Source of the DNA: Streptomyces sp. DT2A-34
GTDB lineage: Bacteria; Actinomycetota; Actinomycetes; Streptomycetales; Streptomycetaceae
Assembly (NCBI RefSeq): GCF_030499515.1
Contig: NZ_JASTWJ010000001.1
Location: 6,552,001-6,616,000, forward strand
Direction: 5' to 3'
Length of the DNA stretch: 64,000 bases
The notes under the pieces were generated by a model. The model was not told the DNA's origin. It searched no databases and saw nothing but the letters and a program-made list of their open reading frames with translations. This document shows, one piece after another, positions 43,944-51,776 of this stretch. Positions within the stretch are counted from its first letter, which is position 1. Each line of letters begins with the position of its first letter. The translations under genes were made by a program, and so were the position numbers.

Positions 43944-45410
43944 TCAGCTCCCCGTCGGCCGTACGAACTGTGCCGCCGTGCGCAACAGGATGCAGACGTC
44001 CTGCCACAGCGACCAGTTGTCGATGTAGGCGTTGTCGTAGCGGCACCGGTCCTCGATCGAGGTGTCGCCGCGCAGCCCGTGGATCTGGGCGAGCCCGGTC
44101 ATCCCGGTGCGCATCCGGTGGCGGGCCGGGTAGCCCGGATGGGCCTGGCTGAACTTGGCGACGAAATAGGGCCGTTCGGGCCTCGGGCCGACCAGGCTCA
44201 TGTCACCGCGGAAGACGTTCCACAGCTGCAGCAGCTCGTCCAGCGAGGTCCGGCGCAGGAAGTGGCAGAAACGGCTCATGTCCTGCTCGTTGGCCACACT
44301 CCAGCGGGTCGCCGCCTCGTGCGCGCTGGCGGGCCGGTGGGTGCGCAGCTTCAGCATCGTGAACGGCCGCCCGTCCTTGCCGATCCGCTCCTGCCGGAAC
44401 ACCACGCCCGGCCCCTCCATGACCCGCAGCACGACCCCGCACACCAGCAGCACCGGGCCGGCCAGCACCAGCAGCGAGCCCGAGAGCACCACGTCCAGCG
44501 CCCGCTTGCCCACGCTGCCGCGCCGCCGTCCGCCCCTCGGCCACAGCAACCTCCGCGAGAAACCGGCCAGATGCCCCACCCCCTGGCGGCCCCCGCCGAG
44601 TCCGTACCAGGGGGAGTCGGCGTCCAGCTCCCACAGCACACATCCGTACGCGGCCAGCCCCCGCAGCACAGCGGCCTTCTCCACCCGGGTCGCGGCCCCC
44701 ACGACGAGCACCGTCTCCACACCGTTCTGGACGAGCGCCCGACGCGCGTCCTGCGCCGTGGTGAGTACCGGCAGACCGGGCTCGTCGTCCATGGCACCGA
44801 GGACTTCCGGGGTGTCGGCCACGACACCCACCGGCCGTACCCCGCAGTCCGGTCGGCGCAACAACGCGGCCGCGACCCGCCGGGCCTCCGTGACCGGCCC
44901 GACCACCAGGGCGGGACAGGGCCTGCGCCGCAGTGCCCGGCGCCGACCGCCGTGCACCGCCGCACGGCCCGCGCAGGCCGCCACGCAGTGCACGGTGACC
45001 GCGACGACCAGCACGGTCATCGACAGCGACCGCAGCGGCGACAGCGCCACGACGGCCGCCCAGCCGACGGCGATCCGGCCACAGACGGCCGGGAGTTCGT
45101 CGAACACGCCGGGGACGACCGAGGTGTCGTACAACGAGGCCCGCCGGTTCAGACCGATCACACCGAGGGCCAGCAGCGCGAAGACCAGCGGATACCTGTG
45201 CGGCGCGGGCACGACCAGGGCGCCCAGCAGGCCGGCGCCGCCGTCGACGAGCCCCAGGAGCGCCCCGGAGACCCGCCGCGGACGCCGGGCACCCCGCCCG
45301 GCGGGCGCCCGGGGTCCCGCGGCGAGGCCGCGCGGGCCGAGAACGGAGCCGGCGCCCTCGGGCGCCGGCTGCTGCCCCGCGGGCGAGGCGACGGTGCTGT
45401 CCGCGGTCAT
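43944..45410 (-). CDS. Polyprenyl glycosylphosphotransferase (exopolysaccharide initiation)
   Basis: About 488 residues of the WbaP/CpsE type. The variable N-terminal half has membrane helices and a CoA-binding-like fold. The C-terminal bacterial sugar transferase domain has KRALDVVLSGSLLVLAGPVL, VFRQERIGKDGRPFTMLKLR, SLDELLQLWNVFRGDMSLVG, and PRPERPYF then HRMRTGMTGLAQIHGLRGD. It loads the first sugar-1-phosphate onto undecaprenyl phosphate. Its start overlaps the upstream glycosyltransferase stop (ATGA). Confidence 0.93.
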   Translation of the reverse strand: MTADSTVASPAGQQPAPEGAGSVLGPRGLAAGPRAPAGRGARRPRRVSGALLGLVDGGAGLLGALVVPAPHRYPLVFALLALGVIGLNRRASLYDTSVVPGVFDELPAVCGRIAVGWAAVVALSPLRSLSMTVLVVAVTVHCVAACAGRAAVHGGRRRALRRRPCPALVVGPVTEARRVAAALLRRPDCGVRPVGVVADTPEVLGAMDDEPGLPVLTTAQDARRALVQNGVETVLVVGAATRVEKAAVLRGLAAYGCVLWELDADSPWYGLGGGRQGVGHLAGFSRRLLWPRGGRRRGSVGKRALDVVLSGSLLVLAGPVLLVCGVVLRVMEGPGVVFRQERIGKDGRPFTMLKLRTHRPASAHEAATRWSVANEQDMSRFCHFLRRTSLDELLQLWNVFRGDMSLVGPRPERPYFVAKFSQAHPGYPARHRMRTGMTGLAQIHGLRGDTSIEDRCRYDNAYIDNWSLWQDVCILLRTAAQFVRPTGS

Positions 45411-46546
45411 GGGGTGATGTACTTCCTGCCCTCGTCGGTGACGACCGACGTGGTGGCGAAGCCGAGCAGCTCGCGGTACACATCGGTCACTGCGTCCGTG
45501 GCGCGCCGCAGGTCGTGGGCAGCGAGCACATGGGCCCGGCCCCGTGCGCCCAGCGCCGTGCGCAGCGGTTCGTCCCCAAGCAGTGCCGTGAGCGCCCGGG
45601 CCAGCGCACCGGGGTCCTCCGGCGGCACCAGGCAGGACGGCGGACGGCCGGGCGGAAGGCTCTCGCGCGCCCCGGCCACATCCGTGACGACGACCGGCCG
45701 ACCGCACGCCATGGCCTCCAGCGGGGCGAGCGCCATGCCCTCCCAGCGGGACGGCAGGACCACCACGTCGGCGGCCCGGTACCAGGGGGCGGCGTCGGAC
45801 GTCGCGCCGGCGAACTCCACCGACGCGGGCGCCCCCGAGCGCAGCCGGTCCGCGTCCGGACCGTCGCCGACCAGCACCAGCCGGGCGCCGGTCACCTGCC
45901 GTGCCACTTCGGGCCAGGCCGCCAGCAGCACGTCCTGCCCCTTCTGGCGGCACAGCCGGCCCACGCACACCACGAGCGGCCTCGCCCCGGACCGGGCTCT
46001 GGCTCCCTCCGGCCGGAACCTGTGGGTGTCCACGCCGTTGGGGACCACCCGCCACGCGGCGCTGATCCCGCACCGCTCCCCGGTACGCCGCTCGGCCTCG
46101 CTCACACACAGAACGCGCGTCGCCCACCGCGCCCCGAGCCGCTCCCAGCCCCGCGCCAGGTGCGCCACGACACCGTTCGCGGCCTCGAACGACCAGGCGT
46201 GCGGCTGGAAGACGGTCGGAAGGCGGCCGCGCACCGCGAGCCGGGCCGCGAGCCCGGCCTTCGCGCTGTGCGCGTGCACCAGGTCCGGCTGCACCTCGCC
46301 CACCAGCCGCGCCAACAGCCGCACCTCGCCCGGAAGCCGGGGCCCCGGTGAGCGGGTGGCGTCCCAGCGGAGCACCGTGCATTCCGGCCCGCGCAGGGCG
46401 TCCGCCAGCGTGCCGCCCTCGGGACAGGCGACCGTCACGCGCAGCCCTTCGGCGAGCTGTGCCGTCGCCAGGTCCGTCACGACCCGCGCGACTCCGCCCT
46501 CGACGGGCTGGGCGACATGCAGAATGTGCGGCACGGAACTGCGCAT
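45407..46546 (-). CDS. Glycosyltransferase family 4-type, first gene of EPS operon
   Basis: About 379 residues, GT-B. HILHVAQPVEGGVARVVTDL at the N-terminus, DLVHAHSAKAGLAARLAVRG, VVPNGVDTHRFRPEG, and VVLPSRWEGMALAPLEAMAC with GRPVVVTDVAG. ATG at 46546 is taken because it gives the canonical N-terminus; GGAAGGG lies 11 bp upstream. A GTG 15 codons earlier has no ribosome site. The operon promoter should lie in the AT-richer 46600-46720 region. Confidence 0.9.
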   Translation of the reverse strand: MRSSVPHILHVAQPVEGGVARVVTDLATAQLAEGLRVTVACPEGGTLADALRGPECTVLRWDATRSPGPRLPGEVRLLARLVGEVQPDLVHAHSAKAGLAARLAVRGRLPTVFQPHAWSFEAANGVVAHLARGWERLGARWATRVLCVSEAERRTGERCGISAAWRVVPNGVDTHRFRPEGARARSGARPLVVCVGRLCRQKGQDVLLAAWPEVARQVTGARLVLVGDGPDADRLRSGAPASVEFAGATSDAAPWYRAADVVVLPSRWEGMALAPLEAMACGRPVVVTDVAGARESLPPGRPPSCLVPPEDPGALARALTALLGDEPLRTALGARGRAHVLAAHDLRRATDAVTDVYRELLGFATTSVVTDEGRKYITP

Positions 46547-46966
46547 GAGCGAGGCTGCCCTTCCGAAGGAGAGAGTCCGAACCAGCAACACGATGTGTGG
46601 CTCGCGTTCGGCTTCCTGGAGTCATGGGACGAGCAGCACCAGCCACTTATCCATATTTATCTGCCAACCGGCCAACGGTGTCGGAATGATCGCGTTTTCT
46701 GAGTGGTTTCTCGTACGGGACCACCCGTTTGGGGCCATGGGCCGTTCGGGGTGACCGGCGGGTGATCACATGATGTGAAACTCCCGCACCCGCGGCGCAG
46801 CGGGTCTTTTCGTATGAGTTCCTGGAACTTGTCGGCAGCAGAGTTTCCACCGGGATCCCCTCTCGTTAGCCCAGGAGAACCGAGACCGAGTCACTCGCGA
46901 CGCGCCAGGCGCGAAATCCCTTCCGGCGGACGCGAGTTACGGAAGTCGAGTCCCCACGAAAGGAAC
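46547..46966. promoter_or_regulatory. 420-bp divergent intergenic region (EPS operon / small secreted gene)
   Basis: No supported gene. It is AT-rich for this genome around 46600-46720, which suggests promoters for the minus-strand polysaccharide operon. A hairpin (ACCCGC 46788-46793 with GCGGGT 46800-46805, then CTTTTC) could terminate a short plus-strand leader. The right part leads to the secreted-protein gene with GAAAGGA at 46958-46964. Confidence 0.5.
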
Positions 46967-47272
46967 ATGATGAAGAACCTGAAGGCTGCTGCCGTCGTCG
47001 TCGGCTCCCTCGCTGTCGCCGGAGTCGCCGGCCCCGCCGCCGCGGTGGACATGCCGGCGTCGGGCCTCGTCGACAACGGGAAGACCGTCGCCCGCAGCCT
47101 CCCCAACGCCGCCAAGCTGCCGACGGGCTACGTGGGCAACAACGTGAAGCGCACGGCGGACGGCGTGAAGCAGGGCGTGAAGAAGTCCTCCGTGGTGAAG
47201 ACCCCCGTCTTCGGCGGCACCCTGCCGAACCCCGTCGACGGCCAGCTGCTCGGCGGACTTCCGATCAGGTAG
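46967..47272 (+). CDS. Small secreted protein, unknown function
   Basis: About 101 residues. The signal peptide is MKNLKAAAVVVGSLAVAGVA with cleavage near GPAAA|VDM. The mature ~75 residues are basic and polar with no cysteine (ADGVKQGVKKSSVVKTPVFG) and end NPVDGQLLGGLPIR. Tandem ATG codons at 46967 and 46970 follow GAAAGGA. A strong terminator follows at 47329. It is the only plus-strand member of a group of five small secreted proteins and is not visibly homologous to the others. Confidence 0.85.
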   Translation: MMKNLKAAAVVVGSLAVAGVAGPAAAVDMPASGLVDNGKTVARSLPNAAKLPTGYVGNNVKRTADGVKQGVKKSSVVKTPVFGGTLPNPVDGQLLGGLPIR

Positions 47273-47328
47273 GCGATCAGGTAGGCGATTCGTTTCCTCG
47301 ACTTCGTCGCCCATCGGCTCGACGTTCC

Positions 47329-47361
47329 GGGCCGGCTCCATCTCTCCCGGAGCCGGCCCTT
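47329..47361 (+). terminator. Terminator of the small secreted gene
   Basis: GGGCCGGCTCC (47329-47339) and GGAGCCGGCCC (47349-47359) pair perfectly over 11 bp with a 9-nt loop, followed by TTCGG. It lies 56 bp after the stop. Confidence 0.8.
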
Positions 47362-47509
47362 CGGCATGTTCGGGAATTACCCGTGCTCTTCGCCGCATGG
47401 AGCTTGCCGCATTGGGCCAAACGAAGGAATCAGGGTGACCACGGATGGCCCAGCTTCGTTGTTCCTGTCGAATGGGCGCTCATTCCTCCTTGTTGGCGCT
47501 CCCTCATCC

Positions 47510-47543
47510 GGGCCCTGTCTGCACACCGACGCAGACAGGGCCC
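47510..47543. other. Unassigned perfect hairpin
   Basis: GGGCCCTGTCTGC (47510-47522) and GCAGACAGGGCCC (47531-47543) pair perfectly over 13 bp with an 8-nt loop. It lies between the terminators of two convergent genes and belongs to neither. It could be a third terminator, part of a small RNA, or a protein-binding palindrome. Confidence 0.7.
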
Positions 47544-47586
47544 ACGAGCTTGGTACGGCTCGGTACCGAAAATCTCCGCGCACAAA

Positions 47587-47630
47587 AGCCGATGGCGGCC
47601 GGCCGGGATTCCGGCGGGCCGCCATCGGCT
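47587..47630 (-). terminator. Terminator of the last secreted paralogue
   Basis: A 13-bp perfect stem (47587-47599 with 47618-47630) contains an inner CCGG-GATT-CCGG. On the minus strand it is followed by TTTTG, giving a rho-independent terminator 12 bp after the 47642 stop. Confidence 0.88.
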
Positions 47631-47641
47631 GGAGCCACTGC

Positions 47642-47962
47642 TCAGAACAGCAGGCCGCCCACGTACGGGGCGTTCTGCGCCTGGTCGACCTTGGCCGTGT
47701 TGCAGGCCGCGTAGTGCGAGTTCGGAGCAGCGACGCCACCGAGAACGGCTCCGTTGGACCACGGGGCGAGGCAGCGAGCGTCGAGGAGGGCGCCGTTGAC
47801 GACGGCGATCCCCTGCTGGGGTTCGTTCACGACGACCGGAGACGTCGAGAAGCCGCTACCGCCCTTGACCGTGGTGGTGTCACCGTCGGCCGCGGCGGTG
47901 CCGCCGGTCGCGAGGACGATGCCCGCGGCGATGGCGGAGATGGCCGTAACCTTCTTACGCAT
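47642..47962 (-). CDS. Small secreted two-cysteine protein, paralogue 1
   Basis: A 106-residue protein. The signal peptide is MRKKVTAISAIAAGIVLATG with cleavage near GTAAA|DGD. The mature region begins TTTVKGGSGFSTSPVVV, then Cys64 in DARCLAPWSNGAVLGGV, Cys87 in NSHYAACNTAK, and a C-terminal GGLLF. The two cysteines, 23 residues apart, probably form a disulphide outside the cell. It is the third of three tandem copies read leftward and ends at a strong terminator. GGAAAGG precedes the ATG. No known family; the chaplin cysteine pattern and beta motifs are absent. Confidence 0.9.
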   Translation of the reverse strand: MRKKVTAISAIAAGIVLATGGTAAADGDTTTVKGGSGFSTSPVVVNEPQQGIAVVNGALLDARCLAPWSNGAVLGGVAAPNSHYAACNTAKVDQAQNAPYVGGLLF

Positions 47963-47996
47963 AAGTTGAGCCTTTCCGGGCTGCGTTCGGGATTTA

Positions 47997-48020
47997 CCTG
48001 CTCCGAATGCTCGGAGCAGG
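47997..48020 (-). terminator. Hairpin between secreted paralogues 2 and 1
   Basis: CCTGCTCCGA (47997-48006) and TCGGAGCAGG (48011-48020) pair perfectly over 10 bp with a 4-nt loop, two bases after the paralogue 2 stop. It probably attenuates transcription or stabilises the upstream message; it has no U-run. Confidence 0.7.
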
Positions 48021-48022
48021 AG

Positions 48023-48343
48023 TCAGAACAGCAGGCCGCCCTTGTACAGGGCGTTCTGCGACTGGTCGATCTTGGCCGTGTTGCAGGCGGCGTAGTGCGA
48101 GTTCGGCGCCACGACGCCGCCGAGGACGGCTCCGTTGGACCACGGCACGGCACAGCGCAGGTCGACGGCCGTGCCGTTCACGATGACAGCGCCCTGCTGG
48201 GGCTCGTTCACGACGACCGGGGACGTCGAGAAGCCGCTACCGCCCTTGACGGTGGTGGTGTCGGCGTCGGCCGCGGCGGTGCCGCCGGTCGCGAGGGCGA
48301 TGCCTGCCGCGAGCGCGGAGATGGCCGTAACCTTCTTACGCAT
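48023..48343 (-). CDS. Small secreted two-cysteine protein, paralogue 2
   Basis: A 106-residue protein whose signal peptide is nearly identical to paralogue 1 (MRKKVTAISALAAGIALATG). Mature features are the same: TTTVKGGSGFSTSPVVVNEP, Cys64 in DLRCAVPWSNGAVLGGVV, Cys87 in NSHYAACNTAK, and C-terminal GGLLF. The DNA is also very similar, so the duplication is recent or under conversion. Variation is concentrated at residues 52-66 (GAVIVNGTAVDLRCA against GIAVVNGALLDARCL). GAAAGG precedes the ATG. Confidence 0.9.
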   Translation of the reverse strand: MRKKVTAISALAAGIALATGGTAAADADTTTVKGGSGFSTSPVVVNEPQQGAVIVNGTAVDLRCAVPWSNGAVLGGVVAPNSHYAACNTAKIDQSQNALYKGGLLF

Positions 48344-48398
48344 GAGTTGCGCCTTTCGGGCTGCGTTGGGGTGATTCAGGTGCTGCGAACAGCAGAGG

Positions 48399-48734
48399 TC
48401 AGAACAGCAGGCCGCCCGCGTACGGGGCGTTCTGCGACTGGTTGACCTCGGCCGTGTTGCAGGCGGCGTAGTGCGAGTTCGGTGGGACGACGCCGCCGAG
48501 AACGGCTCCGTTGGACCACGGGGCGAGGCAGCGACCGTCGACGACGGTGCCGTTGACGATGAGAACGCCCTGCTGGGGCGCGTTCACGACGACGGGGGCA
48601 GTCGAGAATCCGCCACCGCCCTTGACGGTGGTGGTCTTGCCGTTGCCGTCGTATTCACCAGCAGAGGCAAGGCCTGCAGTTCCGACGACGGTGCTGAGGG
48701 CGAGGGCCGTGATGACCGCGAACTTCTTGGGCAA
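48399..48734 (-). CDS. Small secreted two-cysteine protein, paralogue 3
   Basis: A 111-residue protein with a different signal peptide (KKFAVITALALSTVVGTAGL, cleavage near ASA|GEY) but the same mature plan: KTTTVKGGGGFSTAPVVVNA, Cys69 in GRCLAPWSNGAVLGGV, Cys92 in NSHYAACNTAE, and GGLLF. The start is TTG at 48734 with GGAAGGA upstream, so translation may be weak or regulated. It is first of the tandem set. An AT-rich stretch with TGCATGCA (48790-48797) lies upstream and is a likely promoter region. Confidence 0.88.
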   Translation of the reverse strand: MPKKFAVITALALSTVVGTAGLASAGEYDGNGKTTTVKGGGGFSTAPVVVNAPQQGVLIVNGTVVDGRCLAPWSNGAVLGGVVPPNSHYAACNTAEVNQSQNAPYAGGLLF

Positions 48735-49215
48735 CTCGGTTCCTTCCTGAATTCACGGTTGCGCACGCTTACGAAAAGGAAACCCGTATATGCATGCATA
48801 AGTCACGGCGGGAACATTCAAACGTGGCCAGATTCCTTCGGATGGCGCAACGCAGCGTCCCAGCCGCCGACCCGCTTTACGCTCATTCCCGGGAAGGTCC
48901 GAGAAGGTCCGGGACGGGCGGAACCGAGGCGGAATCCGCGTGGTGTTCCGGGGGAATTCCGGTGCGTTGGGCCGAATGGAGCCGGCCGGAGAGCGGGCCG
49001 ACATGCGTCCGGCCCACCGGCAGGGGGAGGGCCGGTGGGCCGGACAGAATGGTTCGCGGGGGCGCGGGCCCGTGGGCCCGCCGTGTGCGGAGGTGGAGCT
49101 GCGGGTCCGGATCCAGCGTCTGGGCCTGCTGTCGGTCTCCGGCTCCCGAGAACCGGATCAGAGTCTCAGAATTCCGGGCCCAGCTCTGTCCCGCGAACGG
49201 GCGGGACCAAGGGCT
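48735..49215. other. 481-bp gap upstream of the paralogue cluster
   Basis: No supported gene on either strand. It carries the presumed promoter of the tandem secreted genes near 48770-48830, a short direct repeat (AAGGTCCG twice near 48893-48910) and the strong hairpin at 49007-49045. Confidence 0.5.
49007..49045 (-). terminator. Long perfect hairpin downstream of the 130-aa secreted gene
   Basis: Arms 49007-49021 and 49031-49045 are perfectly complementary over 15 bp with a 9-nt purine loop. It lies 170 bp after the 49216 stop and has no U-run. It probably isolates the upstream gene from the tandem paralogues. Confidence 0.65.
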
Positions 49216-49608
49216 TCACTTCTTCGGGAGCAAGGTGCCGAGGCCCGCGGCGGTCGGCGCATGCAGCGGGTGCACCTGGACCGTGCCGCTCCCGGCCGGG
49301 TTCTTCACCGGAATCGTGGGCTTCTTGGCGGCATTCGGGTCCATTCCGTCCAGGTAAATGCCGGACATTCCCCCGGACTTGTTCTTGTCGAACGCGCTGC
49401 CCTTCGCAACCCCGCCTTCGCGGGCCAGTCGCGTCACGGCATCGGCCGCGGGCAGGACCGCCGGGCTCACTTTGGTCGGGGACATGAGCCCGCCGAGCGG
49501 GCTGGTGGAGATTCCCGATCCCCCGGCGGCCGACGCCGCAGCGGCGGAGCCACCCACAAGACCCGCACCGATCGCCAACGCAGCCGTGGTGAAAACTGCC
49601 TTCTTCAT
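49216..49608 (-). CDS. Small secreted protein with GGSG-STSP motif
   Basis: A 130-residue protein. The signal peptide is MKKAVFTTAALAIGAGLVGG with cleavage near ASA|AGG. The mature N-terminus GGSGISTSPLGG repeats the GGSG-x-STSP motif of the tandem paralogues, but the rest differs: a Pro/Ala/Lys-rich segment, GGMSGIYLDGMDPNAAKKPT, and a C-terminal LGTLLPKK. It has no cysteines. AGGTGA precedes the ATG. It likely shares a secretion- or surface-related role with its neighbours. No family known. Confidence 0.86.
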   Translation of the reverse strand: MKKAVFTTAALAIGAGLVGGSAAAASAAGGSGISTSPLGGLMSPTKVSPAVLPAADAVTRLAREGGVAKGSAFDKNKSGGMSGIYLDGMDPNAAKKPTIPVKNPAGSGTVQVHPLHAPTAAGLGTLLPKK

Positions 49609-49841
49609 GATTCACCTCGCTTGAAAGTACCTCTGATCCAACGGTTGGAGAACATAGCAGTCCAAGACCGCTGCAAAAGCGACGCGTTGCTCCATACGCG
49701 TGAAAAACGCAGGGGTGAAGAATGGAATGCACAGAGGCATTCGGAGGGATTGGCATCTGGTCCACGAATCCATTGATCGTATGGTGCGTCCGGCTCGGTC
49801 GACCGCCTGCGCGATCCGAAAGAGGAATTACCCTCGGCGCC

Positions 49842-50579
49842 ATGACCACCGACAGCGTCAAGTCCACTCCGGCCGTGACCGCCGACAGGTCGCTCATCTG
49901 GTCGGAGGAGTTCAGCGCCCCGATCGCCTGGGGCGCCAAATGGGTCGGCGACCGGTCGAGCGCCTACCGCTACCGCGACCACAACCCGGACGACAACAAG
50001 CTCGACTGGCTCACCCCCGGCTGCGTGACCGTCTCGGGCGGTGTGGCGACCTTCACCGCCACACCGTCCGGCCACACCCTGGAGAACGGCCGGCAGGCCT
50101 GGCACACCGGCCTGCTCACCACCGAGTACTCCGACGAGGGCTTCCGGGTGAGGACCGGCGACTACGTCGAGACCCGCGTCCGACTGCCCTCCGGGACCGG
50201 AGCCTGGCCGGCGCTGTGGACTTGGAAGGACGGCGAGAACGAGGTCGACTCCTTCGAGTACCACCCGGACAATCCGCACCTGCTGGAGCTGTCCAACCAC
50301 GTCAACCGCGGTGCGACGTACTACACCGACGCGGACGCGATCGCCCCGGACCGGTGGGTCACCATCGGCACCCGCTACGGCGCGTGTTCCGTCGAGTGGT
50401 ACGTCAATGGCGCGGGTGTCTTCTCCGACGGCACCGGCGTCGGCGCCGACTGGTCGGCGTACCTGATCCTCAACCTGTCGGTGTGCGCCGGCCGGTACCA
50501 CCCGGCGCCCTGCGGCTCGGCCCCGATCACCTTAGGCGTCGACCACCTCCGCGTCCACCGCGAGGCCGCGCGGTGGTGA
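49842..50579 (+). CDS. GH16-like beta-glucanase, contains a TTA codon
   Basis: About 245 residues of the GH16 jelly-roll type. The active-site motif is GENEVDSFEYH (Glu134, Asp136, Glu139), flanked by TGAWPALWTWKD and YVETRVRLPSGTG. It lacks a recognisable signal peptide from ATG 49842; a longer start at 49722 does not supply one. Leu231 is encoded by TTA (50532-50534), the rare codon read by the bldA tRNA in Streptomyces, so expression may be tied to development. GTGA at its end overlaps the next gene. Confidence 0.8.
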   Translation: MTTDSVKSTPAVTADRSLIWSEEFSAPIAWGAKWVGDRSSAYRYRDHNPDDNKLDWLTPGCVTVSGGVATFTATPSGHTLENGRQAWHTGLLTTEYSDEGFRVRTGDYVETRVRLPSGTGAWPALWTWKDGENEVDSFEYHPDNPHLLELSNHVNRGATYYTDADAIAPDRWVTIGTRYGACSVEWYVNGAGVFSDGTGVGADWSAYLILNLSVCAGRYHPAPCGSAPITLGVDHLRVHREAARW

Positions 50580-51178
50580 CCCCGGCGCCGGGCACGCGGC
50601 AGGCCGTGGGCGGCGGCCGGGCGTTCGCCCTGCTGCTGGTGCTCACCGGGGCGGCCGGGCTGCTGGCCTCCTGGGTCATCACCCTCGACAAGTTCAAGCT
50701 CCTCGAAGACCCGGACTTCACCCCGGGCTGCAGCCTGAACCCGGTGGTGTCCTGCGGCAGTGTGATGGAGAGCGACCAGGCCGAGGCCTTCGGGTTCCCC
50801 AACCCGATGCTGGGCCTGGTGGCCTACGGCATCGTGATCTGCGTCGGCATGAGCCTGCTGGCCGGGGCCGCCTTCCCGCGCTGGTACTGGCTGACCTTCG
50901 AGGCCGGATGTCTCTTCGGGATCGGGTTCGTCTCCTGGCTGCAGTTCGAGTCCCTGTACCGGATCAACGCGCTGTGCCTGTGGTGCTGCCTGGCCTGGCT
51001 CGCGACGATCCCGCTGTTCTGGTATGTCACCTCCTTCCTCGTGCGGAACTCCTTCCTGCCCGCGCCGGGTCCGGTGAAGGCCTTCCTCGCGGAGTTCACC
51101 TGGGTGCTTGCGCTGCTGCACATCGGGATCGTCGGGATGCTGATCCTGACCCGTTGGTGGGACTTCTGGACGAGTTGA
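50576..51178 (+). CDS. VKOR-family (vitamin K epoxide reductase-like) protein
   Basis: About 200 residues with four to five membrane helices. Active-site CXXC is Cys134/Cys137 in NALCLWCCLAW, and the shuttle cysteines are Cys52 and Cys60 in PGCSLNPVVSCGSV. Bacterial VKOR homologues reoxidise DsbA-type proteins through quinone, so this enzyme can drive disulphide formation in secreted proteins. GTG at 50576 overlaps the GH16 stop, suggesting co-translation. Confidence 0.92.
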   Translation: MTPAPGTRQAVGGGRAFALLLVLTGAAGLLASWVITLDKFKLLEDPDFTPGCSLNPVVSCGSVMESDQAEAFGFPNPMLGLVAYGIVICVGMSLLAGAAFPRWYWLTFEAGCLFGIGFVSWLQFESLYRINALCLWCCLAWLATIPLFWYVTSFLVRNSFLPAPGPVKAFLAEFTWVLALLHIGIVGMLILTRWWDFWTS

Positions 51179-51278
51179 GGCCGACCGGGTGACACCGCCG
51201 TATGGGCTTCCGGCGGTGACCGTGCGGCGTCCTGGACGGTTACTCGTACGAACAGCCGAACCGTACGAGGAGTGAGCG

Positions 51279-51776
51279 ATGGCCGTCAGCGCAGACGGAG
51301 TGTCGGTGGGTGCTGTACAGGGGGCGGGCACCCCGGTGAGCGGGGAGCCGGAGCGGCGGACACGGCGGGAGGCGGCGCGGATGCTGCTCGCCTCCGCCGC
51401 GGTGGCGCTCACGCCGGTGCTCGCCGCCTCCCGGCCCTCGCGGTCCGTGGAGGGGCAGCGGGAGTCCGACACCCCTTTCGACGAGACCTACCGCGGCCGC
51501 CGTATCCAGGGCGCCCCGCTTCCCTTCGAGGGCCTCAGCGCTCTCGGCGCCGAATGGCGCGTCACCGTGGACGGCCGCCCGCTGCACCTGATGCGCCGTG
51601 CCGACGGCACCTGGCTGAGCATGATCGACCACTACAGCTGGTACCGGACCCCGCTGGAGGCGACCCGCGCGGCCGTCGACGAGCTCGGGCCCCGCCGACG
51701 GCTGCTCGACCTGGCTCCCGGACCGTTCCACGGCGGGCATCTGCACATGGAGGCGCAGCATGGTGTACGTGCGTAA
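51279..51776 (+). CDS. melC1: Tyrosinase copper chaperone MelC1-type
   Basis: A 165-residue tyrosinase cofactor protein. After a twin-Arg-like N-terminus (ERRTRREAARMLLASAAVAL) come FDETYRGRRIQGAP, VDGRPLHLMRRADGTWLSMI and DHYSWYRTPLEATRAAVDEL, the conserved MelC1 core. It delivers copper to tyrosinase and can carry it through the Tat route. Its 3' end overlaps melC2 by 17 bp. A GAGGAGTGAGCG ribosome-site region lies just before the ATG. Confidence 0.92.
   Translation: MAVSADGVSVGAVQGAGTPVSGEPERRTRREAARMLLASAAVALTPVLAASRPSRSVEGQRESDTPFDETYRGRRIQGAPLPFEGLSALGAEWRVTVDGRPLHLMRRADGTWLSMIDHYSWYRTPLEATRAAVDELGPRRRLLDLAPGPFHGGHLHMEAQHGVRA

Noticed and set aside
47642..48734. Chaplin or rodlin identity for the tandem secreted proteins
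   Set aside because: Size and signal peptide fit loosely, but the chaplin segment pattern and rodlin sequence are absent and the cysteine spacing differs.
49609..49841. Additional gene between the 130-aa secreted protein and the GH16 gene
   Set aside because: Only a short frame continuous with the GH16 gene exists; it lacks codon bias and a signal peptide.
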